From Micromonospora lupini (GTDB taxonomy: Bacteria > Actinomycetota > Actinomycetes > Mycobacteriales > Micromonosporaceae), in the NCBI RefSeq assembly GCF_026342015.1, contig NZ_JAPENL010000001.1, forward strand, positions 1,488,001 to 1,552,000: 64,000 bases of DNA. The letters are read 5' to 3'. The first letter of the stretch is position 1. Every line of letters begins with the position of its first letter. This document shows positions 44,668 through 52,497 of the stretch, piece after piece. The position numbers were made by a program, and so were the translations under genes. The notes under the pieces were generated by a model. It was not told the DNA's origin. It saw only the letters and a program-made list of their open reading frames with translations, and did not search any database.

Positions 44668-46293
44668 GTGTCGACCGACACCGCTGACGTGGCGACCGCT
44701 GCCTGGTCGATCCGCAACCCCGTCCTCGCCGGGTTCCACCCGGATCCGTCGATCCTGCGCGTCGGCGACGACTTCTACCTGGCCACGTCGACGTTCGAGT
44801 GGTACCCGGGGGTACGCGTGCACCACTCGCGCGACCTGGTGAACTGGCGACCCCTGGGCGGGATCATCACCGACCGCCGCCTGCTCGACCTGCGTGGCTG
44901 CGGCGACTCCAACGGTGTGTGGGCGCCCGACCTGACGTACCACGATGGGGAGTTCCACCTCGTCTACAGTGACGTGGCCAGCTTCGCCAGCGGCTACTGG
45001 GATCCGCAGAACTTCCTGATCACCGCGCCCGACATCGCCGGCCCCTGGTCGGATCCGGTGAAACTGCACGGGCGCGGCTTCGACGCCGCCCTGTTCCACG
45101 ACGACGACGGCACCAGCTGGCTGCTGAGCATGAGCGCCGACTGGCGACCCGGCCGGGACCGCTTCGGTGGCATCGAGATCCAGCAGTACGATCGCGCGGC
45201 GCGTCGTCTCGTCGGCCGTCCGCGCATCCTGTTCACCGGCACGCCGGTCGGGGTCACCGAGGGCCCGCACCTGTACCGCCACGACGGCTGGTACTGGCTG
45301 ATCACCGCCGAGGGCGGCACGAGCTGGGAACACCAGGTCACTGTGGCGCGCTCGCGGGAGCTGTTCGGCCCGTACGAGGTGGACCCGGACGGGCCGCTGC
45401 TCAGCTCCGTGGGTCGGCCGGACCTGCGGTTGCAGAAGGCCGGTCACGGCAGCCTGGTCCAGACCCCGGACGGCGGGTGGTATCTGGCCCACCTGGTCGG
45501 CCGCCCCTACTCGCCGCTGGGCAACTGCGTGCTGGGCCGGGAGACCGCGATCCAGCGTGTCGAGTGGCAGTCGGGCGGCTGGCCCCGGATTCCCGGAGGG
45601 GTGCCCGCCGAGGAGGTCGCCGCTCCCGACCTGGCCCCGCATCCGTGGCCGGAGGAGCCCACCACCGACGACTTCGACGCCGCCGAGCTGGGCTCCTGCT
45701 GGTCGACGCTGCGGCGGCCGGCCACCGCGGACTGGGTCGACCTGCGCTCCCGCCCCTCGCACCTGCGGGTCCACGGTGGGCAGTCGCCGGTGGGTCGGCA
45801 GGCTCCGAGCCTGGTCGCGCGACGTGTCGGCGCGACGCACTGCTCGCTGGAGACAGTTGTCGAGTTCGAGCCGGTCGACCACCGTCAGCTCGCCGGGATC
45901 ACCGCGTACTACAACACCCTCAACTGGCACCACCTCTACCTGACCCGCGCCGACGACGGACGTACGGTGCTGGATCTGCTCAGCTCCGACAACGGGCGGC
46001 GCACGCCGTACCCGGATCTGAGCGTCGATGCGAGCGGTGTCGACCGGGTCGGTCTGCGGGCGGTGTTCGACGGGCCCGTGGTGCGCTTCGACTACGACCT
46101 CGGCGCGGGTTGGCAGCGGCTGCCTGTGGACCTGGACGCGACAATCCTGTCCGACGAGCACGCCGCCCTGATCATCGACGGGGAGCCTGCGGCATGGGGC
46201 TTCACCGGGGCGTTCGTCGGCCTGTGGGTGCAGGACCTGGGCGGCGACGGGGTGTACGCCGACTTCGACCGGGCCACCTACCGGGAGCACTGA
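44668..46293 (+). CDS. GH43 beta-xylosidase
   Basis: 541 residues, no signal peptide, so cytoplasmic. Five-bladed propeller landmarks: NPVLAGFHPDPSILRVGDDFYL (catalytic base Asp), NGVWAPDLTYHDG (pKa-tuning Asp) and VGVTEGPHLYRHDGWYWL (acid Glu). A C-terminal beta-sandwich (about 335-541: EFEPVDHRQLAGITAYYN) is typical of GH43 subfamily 11-type xylosidases. GTG 44668 follows GAGGAG at five bases. It splits imported xylo-oligosaccharides. Divergent from, and presumably co-regulated with, the importer operon. Confidence 0.94.
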   Translation: MSTDTADVATAAWSIRNPVLAGFHPDPSILRVGDDFYLATSTFEWYPGVRVHHSRDLVNWRPLGGIITDRRLLDLRGCGDSNGVWAPDLTYHDGEFHLVYSDVASFASGYWDPQNFLITAPDIAGPWSDPVKLHGRGFDAALFHDDDGTSWLLSMSADWRPGRDRFGGIEIQQYDRAARRLVGRPRILFTGTPVGVTEGPHLYRHDGWYWLITAEGGTSWEHQVTVARSRELFGPYEVDPDGPLLSSVGRPDLRLQKAGHGSLVQTPDGGWYLAHLVGRPYSPLGNCVLGRETAIQRVEWQSGGWPRIPGGVPAEEVAAPDLAPHPWPEEPTTDDFDAAELGSCWSTLRRPATADWVDLRSRPSHLRVHGGQSPVGRQAPSLVARRVGATHCSLETVVEFEPVDHRQLAGITAYYNTLNWHHLYLTRADDGRTVLDLLSSDNGRRTPYPDLSVDASGVDRVGLRAVFDGPVVRFDYDLGAGWQRLPVDLDATILSDEHAALIIDGEPAAWGFTGAFVGLWVQDLGGDGVYADFDRATYREH

Positions 46294-46298
46294 CCACG

Positions 46299-46325
46299 CG
46301 GACGCGGCCCGGCGGGCGCCGTCCG
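46299..46325. terminator. imperfect hairpin between convergent genes
   Basis: CGGACG and CGTCCG arms (46299-46304 / 46320-46325) with partly paired G+C-rich inner bases, between the GH43 and DapA-like genes. Confidence 0.3.
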
Positions 46326-46326
46326 G

Positions 46327-47205
46327 TCACCTCGACGCGCTCGTCAGCTCGTCCAGGCGCCGCAGCGCCCGCCGCGCGGCGTCCGGACCGGCGGGGAGCA
46401 GCGGCAGCCGTACGGCGGCCGTCGGGATGCGACCCTGCGCGTGCAGCACCGACTTGATCACCGTCGGGTTGGGCTCGGCGAACAGCGCCGCCGACAGGCC
46501 CGCGAGCCGATGGCCGAGCGTTCGTCCACAGGCGACGTCGCCCGCGTGCCAGTGCGCGACCAACTGGACGAAGTCCACGGCGGCGACCTGGGCTGAGGCC
46601 GCGATGGCGCCGTGCGCGCCGAGGGCTAGCAGTGGGGAGATGAGCGGGTCCTCGCCACCGAGGACGGCGAAGCCGGGCCGGATGTCGGCGAGGAAGTCGA
46701 CGGTGTCCCCGTCGATCCCCCCGCCTGCGTACTTGATGCCTATGACACCGGGCAGGCCGGCGAGCTGCCGCAGATCGCCGGCGCTGAGCTGCTGCCCGGT
46801 GCGGTACGGGACGTGATAGACGACAAGCGGCACCGGGCTGGCCTGGGCGAGGTGGGTGAAGTAGGCGAGCACTCCCGCCGCGCCGGGTCGGAGGAACGGG
46901 GGCACCAGGCAGAGCGCCGCCGTCACCTCGGGCCGGTCGGACAGGGCGCGCAGCGCCTCGACGCTGTTGGCCCCGACGAGCAGGTGCGCGCGGCGCGCAC
47001 GGCAGACCGCGGCCAGGACGTCGAGCACCGTGCCGCGCTCCTCGTCGCTGAGCGCGGCCGGCTCCCCCGTCGTGCCGAGCGCGACCAGACCGGCCGCGCC
47101 GGCATCCAGGGCCTCGGTCGCGAGGGCCGTCAGCGCGTCGGTGGCGACGCGCCCCGCCCGGTCGAACGGCGTGATCAGCGGGACGTACAGGCCGGTCAGG
47201 GTCAT
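46327..47205 (-). CDS. DapA-family lyase (dihydrodipicolinate synthase-like)
   Basis: 292 residues, class I aldolase barrel of the DapA/NAL superfamily: GLYVPLITPFDRAGRV, GLVALGTTGEPAALS, Tyr in LVVYHVPYRTG and the Schiff-base Lys in GVIGIKYAGGG. Divergent from a LysR gene across a 70-base region with an ATTG-n6-CAAT dyad. A dedicated regulator suggests a catabolic role, for example cleavage of a keto-deoxy sugar acid or a hydroxyproline-type substrate, rather than lysine synthesis. Substrate not determined. Confidence 0.88.
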   Translation of the reverse strand: MTLTGLYVPLITPFDRAGRVATDALTALATEALDAGAAGLVALGTTGEPAALSDEERGTVLDVLAAVCRARRAHLLVGANSVEALRALSDRPEVTAALCLVPPFLRPGAAGVLAYFTHLAQASPVPLVVYHVPYRTGQQLSAGDLRQLAGLPGVIGIKYAGGGIDGDTVDFLADIRPGFAVLGGEDPLISPLLALGAHGAIAASAQVAAVDFVQLVAHWHAGDVACGRTLGHRLAGLSAALFAEPNPTVIKSVLHAQGRIPTAAVRLPLLPAGPDAARRALRRLDELTSASR

Positions 47206-47246
47206 GCCTCCACTCTCGGCCGACCAACCGGCAAGGTCCAGTTCCG

Positions 47247-47260
47247 ATTGCTCAACCAAT
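47247..47260. promoter_or_regulatory. LysR-type dyad in divergent region
   Basis: ATTG-6 bases-CAAT, a T-N11-A-compatible dyad just upstream of the LysR TAAGCT box and 42 bases from the DapA-like start. Confidence 0.45.
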
Positions 47261-47263
47261 ACG

Positions 47264-47269
47264 TAAGCT
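47264..47269 (+). promoter_or_regulatory. leaderless-type -10 box
   Basis: TAAGCT followed by 6 bases and ATG 47276; no SD. Confidence 0.5.
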
Positions 47270-47275
47270 GAGCTG

Positions 47276-48175
47276 ATGCTTGACGTGCGCCGTCTGATCC
47301 TGCTGCGGGATCTGGCCCGCCTCGGCACCATCGCCGCGGTCGCCCAGGCGCACGCGTACACGCCGTCCGCCGTCTCGCAGCAACTGGCGGCCCTGCAACG
47401 GGAGGCGGGCACCCGCTTGCTGGAGCGCACCGGACGCCGGGTCGGCCTCACGTCGACCGCCACCGCGCTCGTGCGGCACACCGAGGTCATCCTCGCCGCG
47501 CTGGAGGCCGCCGACGCGACAGTGGCGGCCGCCCGCACCGGTCTGCACGGCCGCGTCCGCATCGGGGCCTTTCCCAGCGCCGTACGCACCCTGCTGCCGG
47601 CCGCCCTGGTCACCCTGGCCCGCGACCATCCCGCGCTGGACCTCATGATCAGTGAGCTGGACCCGGTCGGCATGCCGGCCGCCCTGCGGAGCCGCCGGCT
47701 CGACGTCGCGCTGCTGCACGACTACGACATCGCGCCGACCCCACCCGACCCGGCGTTGGACTCGATCGCGCTGCTGGAGGAGACCGTCTTCCTCGCCGTA
47801 CCCCACGACGCCGCAGCGACCGACACCACCGCCGACCCGATCGGCGGAGCGCGCGACGCGCAGTGGATCATCGGCAGCCCCGGCACGCTCTGCCACGCGG
47901 TGGCAGTGCACGCCTGCCAGATGGCGGGCTTCACTCCGGCGGTGCGACATCACGCCGACGATTTCGACGCCATGCTCGCTCTCGTCGCCGCCGGTCAGGG
48001 CGTCGCCCTCATTCCACAGCTCGCCATCGCGCAGCCCTCCCCGCAGGTCCGGCTCCTGCCGCTGGCCATGCGCCGCCGCACGCGCGTCGCCTACCGCAGG
48101 GGCGCGGGCGGTCATCCCGCGGTGGTCGCGTGCGTCTCCGCGCTACGCAGGGCTACCACCGCCTTCCTCGATTGA
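47276..48175 (+). CDS. LysR-family regulator
   Basis: 299 residues. Winged HTH: LILLRDLARLGTIAAVAQAHAYTPSAVSQQLAALQREAG, then LLERTGRRVGLTSTATALV; a type-2 periplasmic-binding effector domain follows (GRVRIGAFPSAVRTLLPAAL, GQGVALIPQLAI). Divergent from the DapA-like lyase and likely its activator. The -35 box of the following chitosanase promoter overlaps its stop codon. Confidence 0.92.
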   Translation: MLDVRRLILLRDLARLGTIAAVAQAHAYTPSAVSQQLAALQREAGTRLLERTGRRVGLTSTATALVRHTEVILAALEAADATVAAARTGLHGRVRIGAFPSAVRTLLPAALVTLARDHPALDLMISELDPVGMPAALRSRRLDVALLHDYDIAPTPPDPALDSIALLEETVFLAVPHDAAATDTTADPIGGARDAQWIIGSPGTLCHAVAVHACQMAGFTPAVRHHADDFDAMLALVAAGQGVALIPQLAIAQPSPQVRLLPLAMRRRTRVAYRRGAGGHPAVVACVSALRRATTAFLD

Positions 48176-48200
48176 CAGTTGATCGACGTACCGCTATCTG
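48172..48200 (+). promoter_or_regulatory. promoter of chitosanase gene
   Basis: Consensus TTGACA (48172-48177), 17-base spacer, TATCTG (48195-48200). Just downstream the leader is A+T-rich (TTAATACTGTTT). The GAAAGCTTTC-type box described for Streptomyces chitosanase genes was not found. Confidence 0.65.
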
Positions 48201-48300
48201 TTAATACTGTTTCCTGATGCTCGCGGTGCCCGCCGGGGCCGATCGCCGCGCCGGGCACCGACCGGCCGGCGGCACGCCGCCCCTTCCCCCGAGGAACACC

Positions 48301-49515
48301 ATGGTGCGCAAGAGAACAGCCGCCTACGTCGTCGGCACCCTGCTGATCGGCGTCGCTGCCGTCGGCTACGGCCTGCCGTCGGCCAGCGCCGCGACCGCCG
48401 GCCCGATCACCGGCCTCGGTGGCAAGTGCGTCGACGTCGCCGGCGCCAATTCGGCCAACGGCACGGCGGTGCAGCTCTACGACTGCAACGGCAGCGCGGC
48501 CCAGACGTGGACTGTCGGAAACACCGACAACTCGATCCGCGCGCTCGGCAAGTGCCTCGACGTCACCGCCGCGTCGACAGCCAACGGCGCCAAGATCCAG
48601 CTGTACGACTGCAACAACACCGGCGCCCAGAAGTGGACGGCCAGCAGTGGCGCCCTGATCAACTCCGCGTCGGGCAAGTGCCTCGACGTGACCGACCGGA
48701 GCACCGCCAACGGCGCGCGGTTGCAGATCTGGACCTGCGGCGGCACCACCAACCAGCTGTGGACCCTGCCGGGCGGCGGCACCACAACCCCCACGCCGAC
48801 CGCCACCGCGCCGGCCGGCACCAACCTCGACGACGCGGCGAAGAAGGACGTCGCCATGCAGCTCGTCTCGGCGGCCGAGAACTCCTCGCTCGACTGGCGC
48901 GCACAGTTCTCCTACATCGAGGACATCGGCGACGGCCGCGGCTACACCGCAGGCATCATCGGCTTCTGCTCCGGCACCGGCGACATGCTCGAACTGGTCG
49001 AGGCGTACACCAACAGCAAGCCGGGCAACGTGCTTGCCGGCTACCTGCCGGCGCTGCGCAACGTCAACGGCACCGCGTCGCACGCCGGGCTCGACCCCAA
49101 CTTCCCCCGCGACTGGCGCACCGCCGCCAACGACTCGATGTTCCGGGCCGCGCAGGAGGCCGAGCGGGACCGGGTGTACTTCAACCCGTCGGTCCGCGAC
49201 GGCAAGAACGACCAGGTCCGGGCACTCGGCCAGTTCGCCTACTACGACGCGGCCGTCATGCACGGGTACGAGGGCATGCGCCAGATCCGCAGCCGCGCCC
49301 TCGCCCGCGCGAAGCCGCCGGCCCAGGGCGGCGACGAGCGGACCTGGCTCAACGCGTTCCTCGACGAGCGGGTCATCGAGATGCGCAAGGAGGAAGCCCA
49401 CTCGGACACGTCCCGCGTCGACACCGCCCAGCGGGTGTTCCTCAACAACGGCAACTTCAACCTGAACACGCCGCTGACGTTCGCCGTCTACGGCCAGCAG
49501 TTCCGCATCGGCTGA
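48301..49515 (+). CDS. secreted GH46 chitosanase with ricin-type CBM13
   Basis: 404 residues: signal peptide (to about residue 30, ASA), ricin-type beta-trefoil (about 33-160) with three QxW-type repeats (SAAQTWTV, GAQKWTAS, TNQLWTLP), a short Thr/Pro linker and a GH46 catalytic domain (about 175-404). Likely catalytic residues are Glu193 (SAAENSSLDW) and Asp211 (EDIGDGRGYT). It hydrolyses chitosan extracellularly with inversion. The N-terminal CBM13 plus GH46 order is less common than a bare GH46. Followed by a strong hairpin. Confidence 0.93.
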   Translation: MVRKRTAAYVVGTLLIGVAAVGYGLPSASAATAGPITGLGGKCVDVAGANSANGTAVQLYDCNGSAAQTWTVGNTDNSIRALGKCLDVTAASTANGAKIQLYDCNNTGAQKWTASSGALINSASGKCLDVTDRSTANGARLQIWTCGGTTNQLWTLPGGGTTTPTPTATAPAGTNLDDAAKKDVAMQLVSAAENSSLDWRAQFSYIEDIGDGRGYTAGIIGFCSGTGDMLELVEAYTNSKPGNVLAGYLPALRNVNGTASHAGLDPNFPRDWRTAANDSMFRAAQEAERDRVYFNPSVRDGKNDQVRALGQFAYYDAAVMHGYEGMRQIRSRALARAKPPAQGGDERTWLNAFLDERVIEMRKEEAHSDTSRVDTAQRVFLNNGNFNLNTPLTFAVYGQQFRIG

Positions 49516-49522
49516 CGCAGAC

Positions 49523-49554
49523 GCTCAGGGCGCCGCCCGCGCGGCGCCCTGAGC
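49523..49554 (+). terminator. terminator of chitosanase gene
   Basis: Perfect 14-bp stem (49523-49536 / 49541-49554) with loop CCGC, 7 bases after the stop codon. Confidence 0.75.
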
Positions 49555-49786
49555 CGTCCCCCGTGCGCGACCCCGCCTCGACGCTGACGACGCGGGGCTC
49601 AGCCCAGTCGAGGAGGTCTGCCGCTGGTCGGGGCTCGGGTCGTCGCCCTCCGGGAGGCGGTCCCGGCCCTGTTCGCGCGCGACCGGATGGTCCAGCGCCG
49701 CAAGAACGACGTGACGTGGTGGTCAGCGAGTGGAGGGTTCCTGCGCCCGCCGGCCGAGGATTCACTTGTCGTCAACACGCGGAACC

Positions 49787-49792
49787 TATCGT
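49787..49792 (+). promoter_or_regulatory. leaderless-type -10 box
   Basis: TATCGT followed by 6 bases and ATG 49799; no SD. Confidence 0.5.
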
Positions 49793-49798
49793 TCGAGC

Positions 49799-51412
49799 AT
49801 GAGCACCGGAGACGCCGACGGCCCTGTCCTCGACACGGAGCAGTTCGACCGCCTCGCCAGCTACGGCACCGAGGAAGAAGTCCAGCCGGGACAGGATCTG
49901 TACGCCGCCGGCGACAACTCCTACGACTTCTTCCTGTTGCGGACGGCCACCGCGGAGGCGGTCCGCGACGCGACGGCGCTGGAGCCTGAGCGCCTCATCT
50001 ACCGGCGCGGACCAGGCGAGTTCCTCGGCGAACTGAGTCTCCTCACCGGGCAGCAGGTCTTCCTCACGGTCCGTGTCGTCGCGGCCGGGACTGTCGTCCG
50101 GATCTCGGCCCCGGAACTGCGCCGCGTGCTCGCCGAGCAGGTCGACATCGCCGACGTCCTGATCGAGACGTTCCGCGCTCGGCGTGAACTGATGCGCGGT
50201 GCCGCCGGCAACGCCCTGGAGATCGTCGGTCGGCCGCACGCGGCGGAATCGCTGGAGCTGCGCACGTACGTGACCCAGATGCTCCTCCCGCACGTCTGGC
50301 TCGACGCGGCCTCGCCGGCCGGTCGGGAGCTCATGCGGACGACAGGCGTCGGCGAGGACGACCTTCCGGTCGCGGTCACGGCCGGACGGGTACTGCATCG
50401 CGCCACCCCGGGCACTGTCGCGGAGGCGCTCGGCCTGACCTATGTCGCCACGGCGCGTAATCCTGACCTGATCGTGGTCGGTGCCGGGCCGGCGGGGCTG
50501 GCCGCTGCGGTCTACGGCGCGTCCGAGGGCCTCGTCACCGTGTTGCTGGACGGCACCGGCCTGGGCGGCCAGGCGGCCAAGAGCGCGCGGATCGAGAACT
50601 ACCTCGGCTTCCCCGCAGGTGTCAGCGGCGAGCATCTGGCCCGGCTGGCGATGATCCAGGCGCTGAAGTTCGGCGTGCAGATCTACGCCCCCTGCGCGGC
50701 GGTCGGCCTCGATGTCTCGGACGAGTCGCGGCCCGTCGTCGAGCTGGCGGACGGGACCCGAATCGAGACGTCCGCGGTCGTCGCCGCCACCGGAGCGCGT
50801 TACCGACGCCTGGACATCGAGCGCTGGGCGGAGTTCGAGCAGAGCGGATGCATCAGGTACGCCGCGACCGAGCTTGACCTGCGCGGCTACGAGTCGCAGC
50901 CGGTGGCGGTCGTGGGCGGCGCCAACTCGGCCGGGCAGGCGGCCCTCTCCCTGGCCGCGCGCGGCTGCACTGTGCATCTGGTGGTGCGCTCAGCCGACCT
51001 CGGGGCGAAGATGTCGACGTACCTGGCCGACCGGATTCACGCCCATCCGGAGATCCGCGTCCACACCCGCAGCACCCTGCGAGAGCTTCAGGGTGACGAC
51101 ACCCTGACGGCGATCGTCGTGGCGTCGGGGGGCGAACGCGAGAGGCTTGTCTGCCGAGGGCTCTTCTGCTTCATCGGCGCCGACCCGGCGTCGGACTGGA
51201 TGAAGGGCATCGCCACCGACGACAACGGTTTCGTGCTTACCGACAGCCGGCTGCCTCCCGGCACGCACCAGGCGCCGCTGCCGTTCCAGACCAGCGCTCC
51301 CCGTGTCTTCGCGGTCGGCGACATCCGCTCCGGCTCCACCAAGCGGGTGGCCACCGCTGTCGGTGAAGGCGCCGCCGCGGTCTCCGCCGTGCACGCCGTA
51401 CGGGCCGGCTGA
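49799..51412 (+). CDS. cyclic-nucleotide-binding domain fused to thioredoxin-reductase-like flavoprotein
   Basis: 537 residues. Residues 1-150 are a cNMP-binding beta-barrel (PGQDLYAAGDNSYDFFLL, PGEFLGELSLLTGQ). A linker is followed by an FAD/NAD two-domain reductase (about 220-537): GAGPAGLAAAVYGASEG, GLGGQAAKSARIENYLGFP, AVVAATGARYRRL, VVGGANSAGQAAL, and FAVGDIRSGSTKRVATAVGEG. The usual redox CxxC is absent: only one Cys remains in SGCIRYAAT. It is therefore unlikely to reduce thioredoxin conventionally. Similar fusions occur in actinobacteria; their substrate is not settled. Confidence 0.9.
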   Translation: MSTGDADGPVLDTEQFDRLASYGTEEEVQPGQDLYAAGDNSYDFFLLRTATAEAVRDATALEPERLIYRRGPGEFLGELSLLTGQQVFLTVRVVAAGTVVRISAPELRRVLAEQVDIADVLIETFRARRELMRGAAGNALEIVGRPHAAESLELRTYVTQMLLPHVWLDAASPAGRELMRTTGVGEDDLPVAVTAGRVLHRATPGTVAEALGLTYVATARNPDLIVVGAGPAGLAAAVYGASEGLVTVLLDGTGLGGQAAKSARIENYLGFPAGVSGEHLARLAMIQALKFGVQIYAPCAAVGLDVSDESRPVVELADGTRIETSAVVAATGARYRRLDIERWAEFEQSGCIRYAATELDLRGYESQPVAVVGGANSAGQAALSLAARGCTVHLVVRSADLGAKMSTYLADRIHAHPEIRVHTRSTLRELQGDDTLTAIVVASGGERERLVCRGLFCFIGADPASDWMKGIATDDNGFVLTDSRLPPGTHQAPLPFQTSAPRVFAVGDIRSGSTKRVATAVGEGAAAVSAVHAVRAG

Positions 51413-51435
51413 GCGTGGTCTCCGATCGGTGTCGA

Positions 51436-51472
51436 CCGTCCGGCGGGCCCGCACAGTGGTCCCGCCGGACGG
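51436..51472. terminator. hairpin between convergent genes
   Basis: Perfect 12-bp stem (51436-51447 / 51461-51472) with a 13-base loop between the flavoprotein and DJ-1-like genes. Confidence 0.65.
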
Positions 51473-51484
51473 AGACGATCGAGG

Positions 51485-52177
51485 TTACGCGCCGGCCCGG
51501 CTCACCAGCGAGATCAGCTGATCCGCCGCCGGACCCGAGGAAGCCGGGTTCTGGCCCGTGATGAGCAGCCCGTCGCTCACCACGTAGGACTCGAAGTTAC
51601 CCGCCTTGGAGAACTCGGCGCCCTTGGCGACCAACTCGTCCTCGACGAGGAAGGGCACGACGGTGGTCAGGCCCATGTACTCCTCCTCGCTGTCGGTGAA
51701 CCCGGTGACCCGCTTCCCGGCGACCAGGGGCTTGCCCTCGGACGTCGCGCAGTGCCGCAACGCGCCCGGCGCGTGGCACACCAGCGCGATCGGCTTGCCC
51801 GCCGCGACGACCTGCTCGATCAGCCTGATCGAGTCGTTGTCCTCGGCGAGGTCCCAGAGAGGGCCGTGGCCACCCGGGTAGAAGACGGTGTCGAAGTCGT
51901 CGACGGACACCGAGTCGAGCCGTACCGTCGTCTCGAGCTGACGTTGCGCCTCGGCGTCCGCCGTGAACCGGCGGGTCTGGTCGGTCTGGAAGTCCGGCTC
52001 GTCGCTCTTCGGGTCCAGGGGCGCCCGGCCGCCCCGGGGCGAGGCGAGCGTCACGTCCCACCCCGCGTCCCGGAACCGGTAGTAGGGCGCGGCCAGCTCC
52101 TCGAGCCAGAAGCCGGTCTTGTGCCCGGTGTCGCCCAACTGGTCGTGCGAGGTCAACACCATCAGTACCCGTGTCAT
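51485..52177 (-). CDS. DJ-1/PfpI-family protein (Hsp31/glyoxalase III-like)
   Basis: 230 residues from ATG 52177 (AAGGAG five bases upstream). Class I glutamine amidotransferase-like fold with nucleophile Cys in ALVCHAPGAL, an early acidic residue region (KTGFWLEELAAPYYRF) and VFYPGGHGPLWDL. Members detoxify methylglyoxal or act as stress chaperones. Divergent from the glutaminase operon. Monocistronic. Confidence 0.9.
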   Translation of the reverse strand: MTRVLMVLTSHDQLGDTGHKTGFWLEELAAPYYRFRDAGWDVTLASPRGGRAPLDPKSDEPDFQTDQTRRFTADAEAQRQLETTVRLDSVSVDDFDTVFYPGGHGPLWDLAEDNDSIRLIEQVVAAGKPIALVCHAPGALRHCATSEGKPLVAGKRVTGFTDSEEEYMGLTTVVPFLVEDELVAKGAEFSKAGNFESYVVSDGLLITGQNPASSGPAADQLISLVSRAGA

Positions 52178-52497
52178 GTCCACTCCTTGCATCATCAGTT
52201 GGCTCCTACGTGCCCTGGTTCGCCGTGATCATTCCTGGGCCGAGGATGAGGCCCGTCACGGCTTGGTAGTTGTACGTGGCCGCGGTTTACGAATAGTTGA
52301 CGACAGGAAAGGCTCGGCACCGATGTCGATGCACACCCTCTGACCTGCCGTTGGTCAGTCGGAATAAAGCGAATGTGCACTGGCCCCACGTAGCCTTTCG
52401 AATGTGCGAGGCTGGCCGGCCGAATGCCGTGAGGCGCGAGCAACCAGGCCGGTGGTCGCATTGACACAAACTTTCTACGGAGTGGTCGAGCCAGGTC
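52178..52497. other. 320-bp intergenic region
   Basis: Divergent spacer. It holds two direct copies of CGAATGTGC (52370-52378 and 52399-52407, 29 bases apart) and an isolated TTGACA at 52461 that has no well-spaced -10. No canonical GlnR box was recognised. Otherwise nothing distinct. Confidence 0.4.

Noticed and set aside
48178-48300. CsnR-type GAAAGCTTTC operator before the chitosanase gene
   Set aside because: No such palindrome is present in the leader; only an A+T-rich stretch without dyad symmetry.
52200-52497. GlnR-type sites before the glutaminase gene
   Set aside because: GTCAC and related fragments occur, but none shows the GTnAC-n6-GAAAC pairing convincingly.
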